Of a stretch of 64,000 nt of DNA, positions 17,542-26,694 are shown piece after piece. The notes below the pieces were generated by a model, which was not told the DNA's origin, ran no database searches, and was given only the letters and a program-made list of their open reading frames with translations. The DNA lies in assembly GCF_003201105.1 (NCBI RefSeq), contig NZ_QICJ01000005.1, positions 124,001 through 188,000 of the forward strand, read 5' to 3'. The stretch comes from Dyella sp. AtDHG13. GTDB lineage: Bacteria > Pseudomonadota > Gammaproteobacteria > Xanthomonadales > Rhodanobacteraceae. A program made the translations under genes and the position numbers. Position 1 is the first letter of the stretch. Each line of letters opens with the position of its first letter.

Positions 17542-18816
17542 TCAGCGCGGCTCGGCGATCTCCGTCTGGCACTCCACCTCAACCTCGGCCGCCGCGGTGT
17601 GCGGCACCTGCGGCCGCGCTGACAGCCGCTGGTACCAGCGCCACGACAGCGCGCCGATCAGGGTCAGCACGCTCGCGCCCAGCGCCAGATACACCATGCG
17701 CCCGGACAGCAGCGGCGACAGCACGCCGGCCACAATCGCGCACAACAGCAGGCTGCAGAAGGCCTGCACCGAGGACGCGCCGCCGCGGCGATGCGGGAAG
17801 CGGTCGAGCAGCAACAAGGTAAGCGTAGGAAACGCCAGCTGCACGCCGATGCCGTGCAGCACCAGCGGCAGCATGGACCAGGGCAGCACCGGCTGCGCCG
17901 TGACCAGCGCGATCAGCAGATGCAGCCCGCAGGCCAGCAGCATGGCGCCGTAGCCCATGTTCACCGTATAGGTCACGCTGCGCCGGTTGGCCATGCGGCC
18001 GGACAGCCAGGCACCGATCATCAGGCCCGCGACGGTGGGCAGGAACAGCCACGGAAAACCCTGCGCGGACAGGTGCAGCAGGTCGCGGATGATGTGCGGC
18101 GCCGAAGCGATGTACAGGAACAGCCCGGCGAAGTTCACCGTGCACGACAGCAGCAGCGGCCAGAACGGGCGATCCCTGCCGAAGCTGATGTAGCCGCGCA
18201 CCAGCGTGGTCGCGTTGAACGGCGTGCGCGCCGCCGGCGGATGCGTCTCGTCCAGATACAGCACCAGGGCCACCGAGATCAGCAGCGTGAAACCCATCAG
18301 CACCCAGAAGATGCCATGCCAGCCGTTGAGGAACAGCAGCTGCGCGCCGACGATGGGCGCGATCACCGGCGCGACGCTGAAGATCATCATCACGCGCGAC
18401 ATCAGCTGTTGCGCGGCCGCGCCTTCCAGGCTGTCGCGCACGATGGCGCGCCCCACCACCAAGCCGGCACCCGCACAGATGCCCTGCAACGAGCGGCAGG
18501 CCAGCAGCATGCCGTACGAGGTCGACATGGCCGCGCCCGCGGAGGCCAGCGCATACACCAGCATGCCGGCGACGATCACCGGCTTGCGGCCGATGGCGTC
18601 GGAAATCGCGCCGTGGAACAGGCTCATCACCGCATAGGTGACCAGGTACATGCTGATCAGTTGCTGCAGCCCGGTGCTGTCCACGCCAAATCGCTGGCCG
18701 ATCAAAGGGAACGCCGGAAACACGGCGTCGATCGAGAACGGGCCGATCATCGACAGGCCCGCCAGCAGCCACGGCAGGCTGCGCCGGACGGGGCGCGGGG
18801 AAGACGTCATGGGCAT
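17542..18816 (-). CDS. Bcr/CflA-family multidrug efflux transporter (MFS)
   Basis: 424 aa with 12 predicted membrane segments. The signature of the drug:H+ antiporter DHA1 Bcr/CflA branch is present: SIDAVFPAFPLIGQRF (TM1-2 region), SDAIGRKPVIVAGM (motif A loop), CRSLQGICAGAGLVVGRAIV (TM4-5). The tail after TM12 is hydrophilic and ends ECQTEIAEPR. ATG at 18816 or the one two codons later (18810) are both possible. A -10-like TATACT lies on the minus strand at 18845-18840. It is divergent from the fluoride-responsive crcB unit. Substrate unknown. Confidence 0.88.
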   Translation of the reverse strand: MPMTSSPRPVRRSLPWLLAGLSMIGPFSIDAVFPAFPLIGQRFGVDSTGLQQLISMYLVTYAVMSLFHGAISDAIGRKPVIVAGMLVYALASAGAAMSTSYGMLLACRSLQGICAGAGLVVGRAIVRDSLEGAAAQQLMSRVMMIFSVAPVIAPIVGAQLLFLNGWHGIFWVLMGFTLLISVALVLYLDETHPPAARTPFNATTLVRGYISFGRDRPFWPLLLSCTVNFAGLFLYIASAPHIIRDLLHLSAQGFPWLFLPTVAGLMIGAWLSGRMANRRSVTYTVNMGYGAMLLACGLHLLIALVTAQPVLPWSMLPLVLHGIGVQLAFPTLTLLLLDRFPHRRGGASSVQAFCSLLLCAIVAGVLSPLLSGRMVYLALGASVLTLIGALSWRWYQRLSARPQVPHTAAAEVEVECQTEIAEPR

Positions 18817-18894
18817 GGCACGGCGGGCGAGGAGCGCTGAGTATAGCGGCGCGCCACGCTCGCCCGAGCCATGACGTTCGGCTAGCATGGCCAC

Positions 18895-18966
18895 GCACAG
18901 GAGATGGCATGCCTCCCGACCCGAGCCGCTCGGGCAAACCACCCTCCGGGTTGATGATGCCTGCAC
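18895..18966 (+). promoter_or_regulatory. Fluoride riboswitch (crcB motif) with an extra hairpin
   Basis: The sequence GGAGATGGCATGCCTCC (18900-18916) matches the conserved 5' half (GGnGATGGnnTTCGCC). AAACC (18936-18940) and TGATGATGCCTGC (18952-18964) match the 3' half. Pairings seen: P1 GGAG 18900-18903 with CTCC 18913-18916; the hallmark pseudoknot GGCAT 18906-18910 with ATGCC 18957-18961; a 4-bp hairpin ACCC/GGGT at 18941-18951. An additional 6-bp hairpin (18920-18934) is inserted between the halves. The gene controlled is crcB, 82 nt downstream, as for known fluoride riboswitches. A -10-like TAGCAT lies at 18883. Confidence 0.82.
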
Positions 18967-19047
18967 TGCCGGGTTTTCCGGGGCGCAGGCGCGTGCCTGT
19001 TTCCGGGAAGCCTTCCAGAGAAGTTCTTCAGTTGAGGAGACGACGAC

Positions 19048-19431
19048 GTGGGCTTTACCGGTTTTCTTGCCGTCGGCATCGGAGGCGCGCTGGGTTGCTG
19101 GCTGCGCTGGACGCTGGGCGTGCTGTTCAACCCCGTGTTTCCCACCGTGCCGCTGGGCACGCTGGCCGCGAACCTGCTGGGCGGCCTGCTGATGGGCGCC
19201 GTGCTGGGCATCTTCGATCATTTCCAGACCCTGCCACCGGAGCTGCGCCTGTTCGCCGCCACGGGTTTCCTGGGCGGGCTCACCACCTTTTCCACCTTCT
19301 CCGCCGAATCGACCACGCTGCTGCTGCGCCAGCAGTACCTGTGGTTTGGCGGACACCTGGCCCTGCATCTGGCAGGCTCCATCGCGATGACCGTGTGCGG
19401 CATCGCGCTTACCCGCGCCGTACTGCGCTAG
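19048..19431 (+). CDS. crcB: Fluoride channel CrcB/Fluc
   Basis: 127 aa, four membrane segments. Dual-topology homodimeric channel that exports toxic fluoride. Conserved features: GGALGCWLRW near 9-18, GTLAANLLGG with the pore Asn near 43, and TGFLGGLTTFSTFSAE near 71-86 containing the Na+-site Gly-Thr-Thr and the phenylalanine box. GTG start at 19048 with GAGGAG upstream. Preceded by a fluoride riboswitch and followed after 8 nt by a DUF190 gene, a common pairing. Confidence 0.95.
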   Translation: MGFTGFLAVGIGGALGCWLRWTLGVLFNPVFPTVPLGTLAANLLGGLLMGAVLGIFDHFQTLPPELRLFAATGFLGGLTTFSTFSAESTTLLLRQQYLWFGGHLALHLAGSIAMTVCGIALTRAVLR

Positions 19432-19439
19432 GAGGGGCC

Positions 19440-19784
19440 ATGAATAACACGCAAGAAGGCGTCCTGCTCAGCTTCTACACCCATGCACGCGCGCGCCACG
19501 AGGGCAAGCTGGTCTATGAATGGCTGCTCGAACATGCGCGCCGGCAGGGCATCGGCGGCGGTTCGGCGTTCCGCGCCGTGTGCGGGTTTGGCCGGCATGG
19601 CGTGCTGCGCGAGGAGCAGTTCTTCGAGCTTGCGGATGACCTGGCCGTGAAAGTCGAGTTTCTATTGAGTGAGGACCAGTCGCAGGCGCTGTTGCAGACG
19701 GTGCGCGACAGCGGCGTCGACGCGGTGTATGCAGTCGCTTGCGCAAGCTTCGGTTGGCTGGGCAAGGCGCCAAACGACCACTGA
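19440..19784 (+). CDS. DUF190 family (PII-like) protein
   Basis: 114 aa, cytoplasmic. Belongs to the DUF190 family of small proteins with a PII-like ferredoxin fold that is frequently encoded beside crcB. Seen: LLSFYTHARARHEGKLVYEW, then GIGGGSAFRAVCGFG, typical of the family. AGGAGG lies 5 nt before the ATG and overlaps the crcB stop region, so it is cotranscribed with crcB under the riboswitch. Its biochemical role is unknown; a ligand-sensing or regulatory role in fluoride resistance is inference from linkage. Confidence 0.87.
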   Translation: MNNTQEGVLLSFYTHARARHEGKLVYEWLLEHARRQGIGGGSAFRAVCGFGRHGVLREEQFFELADDLAVKVEFLLSEDQSQALLQTVRDSGVDAVYAVACASFGWLGKAPNDH

Positions 19785-19830
19785 AGCACGCCGCGCCTGC
19801 CGCATCGTCACCACGCGATACGAGGAACGC

Positions 19831-20949
19831 ATGAGTCAGGATTCACTCAAGGCACGCGCCGCCACCCTGCTGGAACACGCCGGCATCCGGCTCGACGGCT
19901 CACGCCCCACCGACATGCACGTGCACGACGAGCGCCTCTATGCGCGCGTGTTTGCGCACGGCTCGCTCGGCCTGGGCGAAAGCTACATGGACGGCTGGTG
20001 GGACAGCGAGGACCTGCCGGGCATGTTCACCCGCATTCTCGGCGCGCAGCTGGACACGGAGCTGAAAACGCTCGATACCCTGCTGGCGCACCTGAAGGCG
20101 CGTTTCATCAACCTGCAGCGGGGCGACCACGCGTTCGAGATCGGCCGCGTGCACTATGACCTGGGCAACGACCTGTTCCAGGCCATGCTGGGCAAGCGGC
20201 TGGTCTACTCCTGCGGCTACTGGGCGCAGGCGAGCAACCTGGACGACGCGCAGGAGGCCAAGCTCGACCTGATCTGCCGCAAGCTGCGCCTGCAACCGGG
20301 CCAGCGCGTGCTGGACATCGGCTGCGGCTGGGGCGAGGCGCTGAAATTCGCCGCCGAGCGCTACGGCGTGCAGGGCGTGGGCATCACGGTGTCGGAGCAG
20401 CAGGCCGCGTTCGCGCGCCAACTGTGCGCCGACCTGCCGGTGGAGATACGCCTGCAGGACTATCGCCAGCTCGACGAGCCGTTCGATGCCATCTTCTCCA
20501 TCGGCATGTTCGAACACGTGGGCGCGCTGAACTATCGCACCTACTTCGAGGTGGCCCGCCGCTGCCTGCGCAACGACGGCCTGTTCGTCCTGCACAGCAT
20601 CGGCAGCAACGGCTCGCCCGGCCGGCCCGACCCGTGGATCGAGAAATACATCTTCCCCAACTCGATGATTCCGGCCGCCAGCCAGGTGGCCGAGGCGCTG
20701 CAGAACCTATTCGTGGTGGAGGATTGGCACAACTTCGGCGCCGACTACGACCTGACGCTCACCGCGTGGCGCGCCAACTTCGACGCCGCCTGGCCGCAGC
20801 TCAGGGAGCACTACGACGACCGCTTCCGCCGCATGTGGCGCTTCTATCTGGCCGTGTCGGCCGCCGTGTTCCGCAGCCGGCGCGACCAGCTCTGGCAGCT
20901 CACGCTCAGCCCGCACGGCGTGCCCGGCGGTTATCGCGTGCCCCGCTGA
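19831..20949 (+). CDS. cfa: Cyclopropane-fatty-acyl-phospholipid synthase
   Basis: 372 aa. Transfers a methylene group from S-adenosylmethionine to the double bond of membrane lipid acyl chains. Seen: HYDLGNDLFQAML near 109-121, YSCGYW near 130, SAM motif VLDIGCGWGEAL near 160-171, and the bicarbonate/active-site region SIGMFEHVG near 225 and HSIGSNG near 255. Length agrees with the E. coli enzyme (382 aa). GAGGAA precedes the ATG. It follows the DUF190 gene by 46 nt and could be read through from it. Confidence 0.93.
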   Translation: MSQDSLKARAATLLEHAGIRLDGSRPTDMHVHDERLYARVFAHGSLGLGESYMDGWWDSEDLPGMFTRILGAQLDTELKTLDTLLAHLKARFINLQRGDHAFEIGRVHYDLGNDLFQAMLGKRLVYSCGYWAQASNLDDAQEAKLDLICRKLRLQPGQRVLDIGCGWGEALKFAAERYGVQGVGITVSEQQAAFARQLCADLPVEIRLQDYRQLDEPFDAIFSIGMFEHVGALNYRTYFEVARRCLRNDGLFVLHSIGSNGSPGRPDPWIEKYIFPNSMIPAASQVAEALQNLFVVEDWHNFGADYDLTLTAWRANFDAAWPQLREHYDDRFRRMWRFYLAVSAAVFRSRRDQLWQLTLSPHGVPGGYRVPR

Positions 20950-21053
20950 TTTCGCTTGCAGCGGGCCACGAGGCCCACGATAGTGCCCTTATCCGCGGGC
21001 GCAGCCATTGCGCCCGCCATGACACGCTGTTCGCCTTTGCCCCGGAATTTGCC

Positions 21054-21923
21054 TTGAAACTGCTTCGACGACTGGCCGTTGCACTGGCCCTGAACCTGCT
21101 GCTCGTCACCGCGGCCGCCGCCGTGCCGGGCCTGTGGGTCGCCAGGAACGAACACGCCACGGTCTACCTGTTCGGTACCGTGCACCTGCTGCCTTCGGAC
21201 ACGCACTGGAAATCGCCCGCGCTGGAGAAGGCGCTGGACGAGAGCCAGCGGCTGAGCATCGAAATCGTCGACGACGACACCGCCTCCATGCAGGGCCTGG
21301 TCATGCAGCACGGCCTGGATCCTGGCCAGCCGCTGTCCAGCAAGCTCAACGAGAAGGAGCGCGCGCAACTGGAACAGGCCGCGCAAACCGCCAGGCTGCC
21401 GGGGGGCGCGGCCGCGCTGCAGCCCATGCGTCCCTGGCTGGCCGCGCTCACCTTGACCATGGCCCCGCTGATGCAGGCAGGGCTGGATCCGAACCAGGGC
21501 GTGGACAAGCTGCTCAAGGCGCACATGCAGCAGGCGGGCAAGCCGGTGGACGGGCTGGAAACGGCCGAGCAGCAGATCATGATGCTGGCCGGCCTGCCCG
21601 AAGCCATGCAGCTGGATTTCCTGCGCGAATCGTTCAAGGACGTCGCCGAGGGTCCGGCCAAGCTGCATGAGCTGATCGATGCCTGGCGCAATGGCGACAC
21701 CGCGGCCATCGCCCGCATCGAGGACGAAGACCTGCGCAAGGACAGCCCGCAGCTCTACCGGCAGCTGATCGTCGAGCGGAACCAGGCCTGGGCCAGGACC
21801 ATCGCCGAACGCATGCGGCAACCGGGCGTGAGCTTTGTCGCGGTAGGCGCCGGCCATCTCGCCGGGCCCGACAGCCTGCAGGAACAACTGCGCAAGCTCG
21901 GCGTCTCCGTCACGCGCGAGTGA
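21054..21923 (+). CDS. TraB/GumN family protein, exported
   Basis: 289 aa with a signal peptide (residues 1-24, ending TAAAAVPG). TraB/GumN family features: YLFGTVHLLPSD near 41-52 with the conserved GTxH, LDESQRLSIEIV near 65, and VAVGAGHLAGPDSLQ near 263 with the second conserved GxxH. These motifs make it a Tiki/TraB-like putative metalloprotease fold; the activity in bacteria is not established. No ATG is available in frame, so the TTG at 21054 is the probable start. Located in the periplasm or outer envelope. Confidence 0.8.
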   Translation: MKLLRRLAVALALNLLLVTAAAAVPGLWVARNEHATVYLFGTVHLLPSDTHWKSPALEKALDESQRLSIEIVDDDTASMQGLVMQHGLDPGQPLSSKLNEKERAQLEQAAQTARLPGGAAALQPMRPWLAALTLTMAPLMQAGLDPNQGVDKLLKAHMQQAGKPVDGLETAEQQIMMLAGLPEAMQLDFLRESFKDVAEGPAKLHELIDAWRNGDTAAIARIEDEDLRKDSPQLYRQLIVERNQAWARTIAERMRQPGVSFVAVGAGHLAGPDSLQEQLRKLGVSVTRE

Positions 21924-21976
21924 TACCTGCCTTGTGGCCTTGAACCGCATCGGCGCAGTCAATAACCTCGGGCCGC

Positions 21977-22585
21977 ATGCCGACATCCATCATCGTCGTT
22001 GACGACTTTCTCGAAGATCCCGTCGCCTTTCGCGACGCCGCGCTGAAGCTTACCTACCCGCCGCAGGAAGGCTCGTTTCCAGGGCGCAATTCGCTCGAAC
22101 GCCTGCCGCTGGACGGCCTGGCCGAATACGTGTCGCACATCGTGGGCGAGCCGCTCGCGCTGATGACGCCGCCCCAGTCGCACGGCAAATGCCGCATCAC
22201 CCTCGCCGCCGACAAGGGCAAGGCCAAGGTGCATACCGACCCCTCGCACTGGTCCGGCGTGCTCTACCTGAGCCGGCCGGAAGACTGCCGCGGCGGCACG
22301 GATTTCTACCGCCACATTCCCACCAACACGGACCGGCGCCCGCTCAACCACGACGAACTGGCGGCGATGGGCTACGACAGCATCGAGGCGATGCATCGCG
22401 ACATCATCGAAAAAGACACCAACGACGACAGCAAGTGGGAGCTCACCATGAGCGTGCCCATGCGCTTCAACCGGCTGGTGCTGCTGCGCCCCTGGCTGTG
22501 GCACACGGCCGGCAACGGCTTTGGCGACACGCTGGAAAACGGCCGGCTGGTGCACCTGATGTTCTTCGGCGCCGGCCGTCGCTGA
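21977..22585 (+). CDS. DUF6445-like protein (2-oxoglutarate/Fe(II) oxygenase-like)
   Basis: 202 aa, cytoplasmic. The core reads VHTDPSHWSGVLYLSRPEDC near 77-96, where H-x-D fits a double-stranded beta-helix iron site. A distal His in RPWLWHTAGNGFG near 175 would be the third ligand. This pattern suggests an Fe(II)/2-oxoglutarate oxygenase fold, but substrate and pathway are unknown. It lies 53 nt after the TraB-like gene and 100 nt before parC on the same strand. Confidence 0.65.
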   Translation: MPTSIIVVDDFLEDPVAFRDAALKLTYPPQEGSFPGRNSLERLPLDGLAEYVSHIVGEPLALMTPPQSHGKCRITLAADKGKAKVHTDPSHWSGVLYLSRPEDCRGGTDFYRHIPTNTDRRPLNHDELAAMGYDSIEAMHRDIIEKDTNDDSKWELTMSVPMRFNRLVLLRPWLWHTAGNGFGDTLENGRLVHLMFFGAGRR

Positions 22586-22685
22586 GCGGCGCTTCCGGCC
22601 CGGGCCCCTCGCCCGCCGGTCCCCCTTTCTGGCACCATCCCCCGGTTAAGCGCGCCGCCCGCGCGCACGCAGACGACGCAAACCC

Positions 22686-24923
22686 ATGAATTTGCAAGCC
22701 AATTTCGAACAGATCCCGCTCAAGGAATACGCCGAGCGGGCCTACCTCGACTACTCGATGTACGTGGTGCTGGATCGCGCCCTGCCCTTCGTGGGCGATG
22801 GCCTGAAGCCGGTGCAGCGTCGCATCGTCTACGCCATGAGCGAGCTGGGCCTGGCCGCCACGGCCAAGCCGAAGAAATCCGCCCGCACCATCGGCGACGT
22901 GATCGGCAAGTTCCATCCGCACGGCGACACCTCGTGCTACGAGGCGATGGTGCTGATGGCCCAGCCGTTCTCGTACCGCTACCCGCTGGTGGACGGCCAG
23001 GGCAACTTCGGCTCGCCGGACGACCCCAAGAGCTTCGCTGCGATGCGCTACACCGAATCGCGCCTGAGCCCCATCGCCGAAGCCCTGCTCGGCGAGCTGG
23101 GCCAGGGCACGGTGGACTGGGTGCCGAACTTCGACGGCACGCTGGAAGAACCCAGCTGGCTGCCGGCGCGCGTGCCGCACGTGCTGCTCAACGGCTCCAT
23201 GGGCATCGCGGTGGGCATGGCCACCGACATCCCGCCGCACAACCTGCGCGAAGTGGTGAGCGCGTGCATCCGCCTGCTGGATGATCCGGACGCCACCGTG
23301 GCCGACCTGTGCGAGCACATCCAGGGCCCGGACTATCCGACCGAAGCGGAAATCATCACGCCGCGCAACGAACTGCTGGCGATGTACCAGAACGGCACCG
23401 GTTCCGTTCGCGCGCGCGCCGTGTATCACATGGACGAGGGCAACATCGTCATCACCGCCCTGCCGCACCAGGTGAGCCCGTCCAAGATCCTCGAGCAGAT
23501 CGCCGCGCAGATGCGCGCGAAGAAGCTGCCGATGGTGGAAGACCTGCGCGACGAGTCCGACCACGAGAACCCGATCCGCCTGGTGGTGGTGCCGCGCTCC
23601 AACCGCGTCGACGCGGCCGAGGTGATGCAGCATCTGTTCGCCACCACGGACCTGGAAAAGAGCTTCCGCATCAACCTCAACATGATCGGCCTGGACGGCC
23701 GCCCGCAGGTGAAGGATCTCAAGAGCATCCTCACCGAGTGGCTGCACTTCCGCACCGACACGGTGACGCGCCGCCTCAACCATCGGCTGGCCAAGGTCGA
23801 GCGCCGCCTGCACCTGCTGGAAGGCCTGCGCATCGCCTATCTCAACCTGGACGAGGTGATCCGCATCGTCCGCACCGAAGACGAGCCCAAGCCCGTGCTG
23901 ATGGCGCGCTTCGGCCTCAGCGAGGAACAGACCGACTACATCCTCGAGACCAAGCTGCGCCAGCTGGCCCGCCTCGAGGAGATGAAGATCAATGCCGAGC
24001 GCGACCAGTTGGAAGAGGAACGCGCGCGCATCAACGTGCTGCTGAAATCCCCGGCCAAGCTCAAGGGCCTGATCAAGGAAGAGCTGCGCACCGACGCCGC
24101 CAAGTACGGCGACGACCGCCGTTCGCCGCTGGTGCAACGCGAAGCCGCGCAGGCGCTGGACGAGAGCGCGCTGGTCGCCAGCGAACCGGTCACCGTGGTG
24201 CTGAGCCAGAAGGGCTGGATCCGCGCCGCCAAGGGCCACGACATCGACGCCGATGGCCTGAACTACCGCGAAGGCGACAGCCTGCTCGCCGCCGTGAAGG
24301 CGCGCACCACGCAGCAGATCGCGGTGATCGACTCCACCGGCCGCAGCTATTCCACGCCGGCGCACTCGCTGCCCTCGGCACGCGGCAACGGCGACCCGCT
24401 CACCGGCCGCTTCAGCCCGCCGTCCAGCGCCAGCTTCGACGCGCTGGCCGCCGGCGACAACGACACGCGCCTGATCCTGGCCACCGACCACGGCTACGGC
24501 TTCGTGACCCGCTTCGAGGCGCTCACCGGCCGCAACAAGGCCGGCAAGCAGATCATCACCCTGGGCGACGGCGCCAAGGTGCTGGCCCCGCAGGTCAGCG
24601 CCGACCCGGCGCGCGACCGCATCGTGGTGGTCACCACCGAAGGCCACCTGCTGATGTTCTCCGTGGCCGAGCTGCCGGAACTGGACAAGGGCAAGGGCAA
24701 CAAGCTGATCGACGTGCCCAAGGCCAAGCTGGCGGCGGGCGTGAAGGTCGTCGGCGTCGCCGTGGTCACCGAAGGCAAGGGCGAAGTGACGCTCTACGCC
24801 GGCCAACGCAAGCTCACGCTGAAATGGCCGAACCTGGTGGAGTACGGCGGCAGCCGCGCCACCCGCGGCGGCCTGCTGCCGCAGGGCCTGCGCCGCGTGG
24901 AACGCATCGAGACCACGGGTTAA
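22686..24923 (+). CDS. parC: DNA topoisomerase IV subunit A
   Basis: 745 aa ATP-dependent type II topoisomerase subunit that decatenates chromosomes with ParE. Catalytic tyrosine Y122 in [10 protein letters not shown]; quinolone-determining region [12 protein letters not shown] (77-88); GyrA-box-like C-terminal beta-pinwheel from about 500. Length equals the E. coli protein (752 aa). The residue corresponding to E. coli ParC Ser80 is Thr82 here, and Glu86 is kept. parE is not in the window. Confidence 0.96.
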   Translation: MNLQANFEQIPLKEYAERAYLDYSMYVVLDRALPFVGDGLKPVQRRIVYAMSELGLAATAKPKKSARTIGDVIGKFHPHGDTSCYEAMVLMAQPFSYRYPLVDGQGNFGSPDDPKSFAAMRYTESRLSPIAEALLGELGQGTVDWVPNFDGTLEEPSWLPARVPHVLLNGSMGIAVGMATDIPPHNLREVVSACIRLLDDPDATVADLCEHIQGPDYPTEAEIITPRNELLAMYQNGTGSVRARAVYHMDEGNIVITALPHQVSPSKILEQIAAQMRAKKLPMVEDLRDESDHENPIRLVVVPRSNRVDAAEVMQHLFATTDLEKSFRINLNMIGLDGRPQVKDLKSILTEWLHFRTDTVTRRLNHRLAKVERRLHLLEGLRIAYLNLDEVIRIVRTEDEPKPVLMARFGLSEEQTDYILETKLRQLARLEEMKINAERDQLEEERARINVLLKSPAKLKGLIKEELRTDAAKYGDDRRSPLVQREAAQALDESALVASEPVTVVLSQKGWIRAAKGHDIDADGLNYREGDSLLAAVKARTTQQIAVIDSTGRSYSTPAHSLPSARGNGDPLTGRFSPPSSASFDALAAGDNDTRLILATDHGYGFVTRFEALTGRNKAGKQIITLGDGAKVLAPQVSADPARDRIVVVTTEGHLLMFSVAELPELDKGKGNKLIDVPKAKLAAGVKVVGVAVVTEGKGEVTLYAGQRKLTLKWPNLVEYGGSRATRGGLLPQGLRRVERIETTG

Positions 24924-24925
24924 GA

Positions 24926-25003
24926 GCGAGGAACGAGTGGGGAGAAGTGAGAAGTGAGAGAAGAGCTCTCTCTCGTTTCTCACTCCTCTTCACTCACTTC
25001 TAG
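24926..25003. repeat. Imperfect palindrome downstream of parC
   Basis: A purine-rich arm (GGGAGAAGTGAGAAGTGAGA region, 24940-24962) is followed by a pyrimidine-rich complement (CTCTCGTTTCTCACTCCTCT region, 24967-24989). It folds into a long imperfect hairpin. It probably ends or stabilises the parC transcript. The tandem GAGAAGT units suggest a repeat-derived element. Confidence 0.6.
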
Positions 25004-25101
25004 CTTTTGGGAACTTCACCGCTTGACGGGAAATCCAAGATAACGTGTGCACACCAGCGACGGTGGCGCGTTATAGGCCCCATGCCCCCGGAGTTTTTCC
25101 C

Positions 25102-25629
25102 ATGAAGATCGTCCGTACCACCGTTTTCGTCGCCGCGAGCCTGCTCGCCGCCACGGCCTGGGCCCAGAACAGCGAGCAGCCGCTGAACCTCAAGCTGCCG
25201 GCCAACCTGCCCGCCTCCAGCGCCAGCGCGGCCACCGCCAACACCGCCGCCCCCACCGACGCCAGCAAGGCCGTATCCGGCCGCGCCAGCACCACGGCAC
25301 AGGCCAGCGCCCCCGCCACCCAGGCCAACGCCCAGACGGGCGCCTACGCCAAGGACCCGCCGGGCACCTATTACGGCGACACCAGCGGTGCGCTGGGCGA
25401 TACCCAGGCGGCCGCCAGCGCCCAGCCGGCGGCCACCTGCGACGACGCCACCTACAACCAGCCGCAGGTTCACGGCGCGGTAACCACCGGCGTGGTGGCC
25501 GGCAACCACTTCAGCGGCAGCTACGGCGGTGCCGGTGTCACGCTCAGCCAGGCCTTTGGCAGCTGCGAGCACCCGACCGGCGGCATGAGCATCTCGGTCA
25601 GCGGCAGCCAAGGCCATTTCGGGCGCTGA
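25102..25629 (+). CDS. Small secreted protein, Ala/Thr/Ser-rich, unknown function
   Basis: 175 aa. Signal peptide 1-22 (MKIVRTTVFVAASLLAATAWAQ), a low-complexity Ala/Ser/Thr linker (about 38-80), and a C-terminal region (about 82-175) with GTYYGDTSG, VTTGVVAGNHFSGSYGGAG and two Cys (CDDATY, GSCEHP) that could form a disulfide. No recognised domain. GGAG precedes the ATG. A strong intrinsic terminator follows at 25657, so it is monocistronic. Confidence 0.75.
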   Translation: MKIVRTTVFVAASLLAATAWAQNSEQPLNLKLPANLPASSASAATANTAAPTDASKAVSGRASTTAQASAPATQANAQTGAYAKDPPGTYYGDTSGALGDTQAAASAQPAATCDDATYNQPQVHGAVTTGVVAGNHFSGSYGGAGVTLSQAFGSCEHPTGGMSISVSGSQGHFGR

Positions 25630-25656
25630 GCCCCGCCTAGCAATATCCGTTCGCCC

Positions 25657-25681
25657 AAGCCCGCCATCCTGGCGGGCTTTG
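25657..25681 (+). terminator. Intrinsic terminator
   Basis: Perfect 10-bp stem AAGCCCGCCA / TGGCGGGCTT with loop TCC and a short T-run (TTTGTC) after the secreted-protein gene. Confidence 0.85.
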
Positions 25682-25845
25682 TCGTTCCTGGTCCGGGCCA
25701 GCATCCGACACCTCCTAACCCCTGGGCAGGAAAGTCGAAAGTTCTTGGAAAGGGTGGGCCTGCAGACTGTTTCCATGGTTTACGGTCCCTTTTCCCTGCG
25801 CGCATCGCGCCGCCCCACCCTCATCTGCAGCACCGGAGCTCCCCA

Positions 25846-26685
25846 GTGATCCAGAATGTCGAGTTCCGCTACGAAGGCGGTCGCAGCGGTGTGCTGCTCA
25901 TCCACGGCCTGACGGGCACCCCGACGGAGATGCGTCTCCTCGGCAAGGGGCTCAACCGGGCCGGCTATTCCGTGTACGGCATGCAGCTGGCGGGCCACTG
26001 CGGCGACGTCGACGACCTGCTCAAGACCGGCTGGAAAGACTGGTACGCCAGCGTGGAAGCGGCGGCCGAGCAGTTCCGCCACGAGGTGGATCACCTGTTC
26101 GTGGCCGGCCTGTCCATGGGCGCCGTGCTGGCGCTCAAGCTCGCCGCCGAGCGTCCGGAGTGGGTGAAGGGCGTGGGCGTGTACGGCGCCACCTTCCGCT
26201 ATGACGGCTGGGCGATTCCGTGGATCGGCAAGTTCTCCTTCCTGCTGCCGTTCCTGCACAAATTCGGCATCGGCAAGCACCGCATGGTGCACGAGGGCGA
26301 GCCTTACGGCATCCGCGACGAGCGCCTGCGCGCGCAGATCAGCGGCGCCATGCTGAGCGGCGACAGCGCCGCGGCCGGCCTGCCCGGCAACCCGTGGCCG
26401 TCGCTGGGCGAGATGTACAACATGGCGGCCGTGGTGAAGCGCGACCTGCCCCGCGTCACCGCGCCCTGCCTGATCGCGCATGCGACCGAGGACGACATCG
26501 CCAGCATCGAGAATGCCTACCTCGTGCAGCGCTCGGTGTCCGGCCCGGTGGAAACGCTGTGGCTGAAGGACAGCTACCACATGATCACGGTGGACCGGGA
26601 ACGTCGCCTGCTGACCGACCGCTCGGCGGAGTTCTTCCGCCAGATCGCCGCCACCTACGAACCCGCCGCCCGCGCCGCGGCCTGA
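25846..26685 (+). CDS. Alpha/beta hydrolase, carboxylesterase/monoglyceride-lipase type
   Basis: 279 aa, cytoplasmic. Oxyanion region VLLIHGLTGTPTEM (16-29), nucleophile elbow GLSMG with S90, candidate acid in ATEDD near 213, and His in SYHM near 244. It resembles the Est30/YvaK carboxylesterase group that hydrolyses short acyl esters. GTG start at 25846. First gene of a tightly packed four-gene unit (gaps of 9, 1 and 1 nt to the following genes), so it likely acts on the product or an intermediate of that pathway, for example by releasing or recycling acyl chains. Confidence 0.85.
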   Translation: MIQNVEFRYEGGRSGVLLIHGLTGTPTEMRLLGKGLNRAGYSVYGMQLAGHCGDVDDLLKTGWKDWYASVEAAAEQFRHEVDHLFVAGLSMGAVLALKLAAERPEWVKGVGVYGATFRYDGWAIPWIGKFSFLLPFLHKFGIGKHRMVHEGEPYGIRDERLRAQISGAMLSGDSAAAGLPGNPWPSLGEMYNMAAVVKRDLPRVTAPCLIAHATEDDIASIENAYLVQRSVSGPVETLWLKDSYHMITVDRERRLLTDRSAEFFRQIAATYEPAARAAA

Positions 26686-26694
26686 GGACTCGCC

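Noticed and set aside
22467-24983. 838-aa open frame antisense to parC
   Set aside because: Antisense to an unmistakable topoisomerase gene; low-complexity His/Gln/Ala/Arg composition and no ribosome-binding site.
24926-25003. Simple intrinsic terminator of parC
   Set aside because: The long imperfect purine/pyrimidine palindrome lacks a GC-rich stem and U-run, so it is listed as a repeat.
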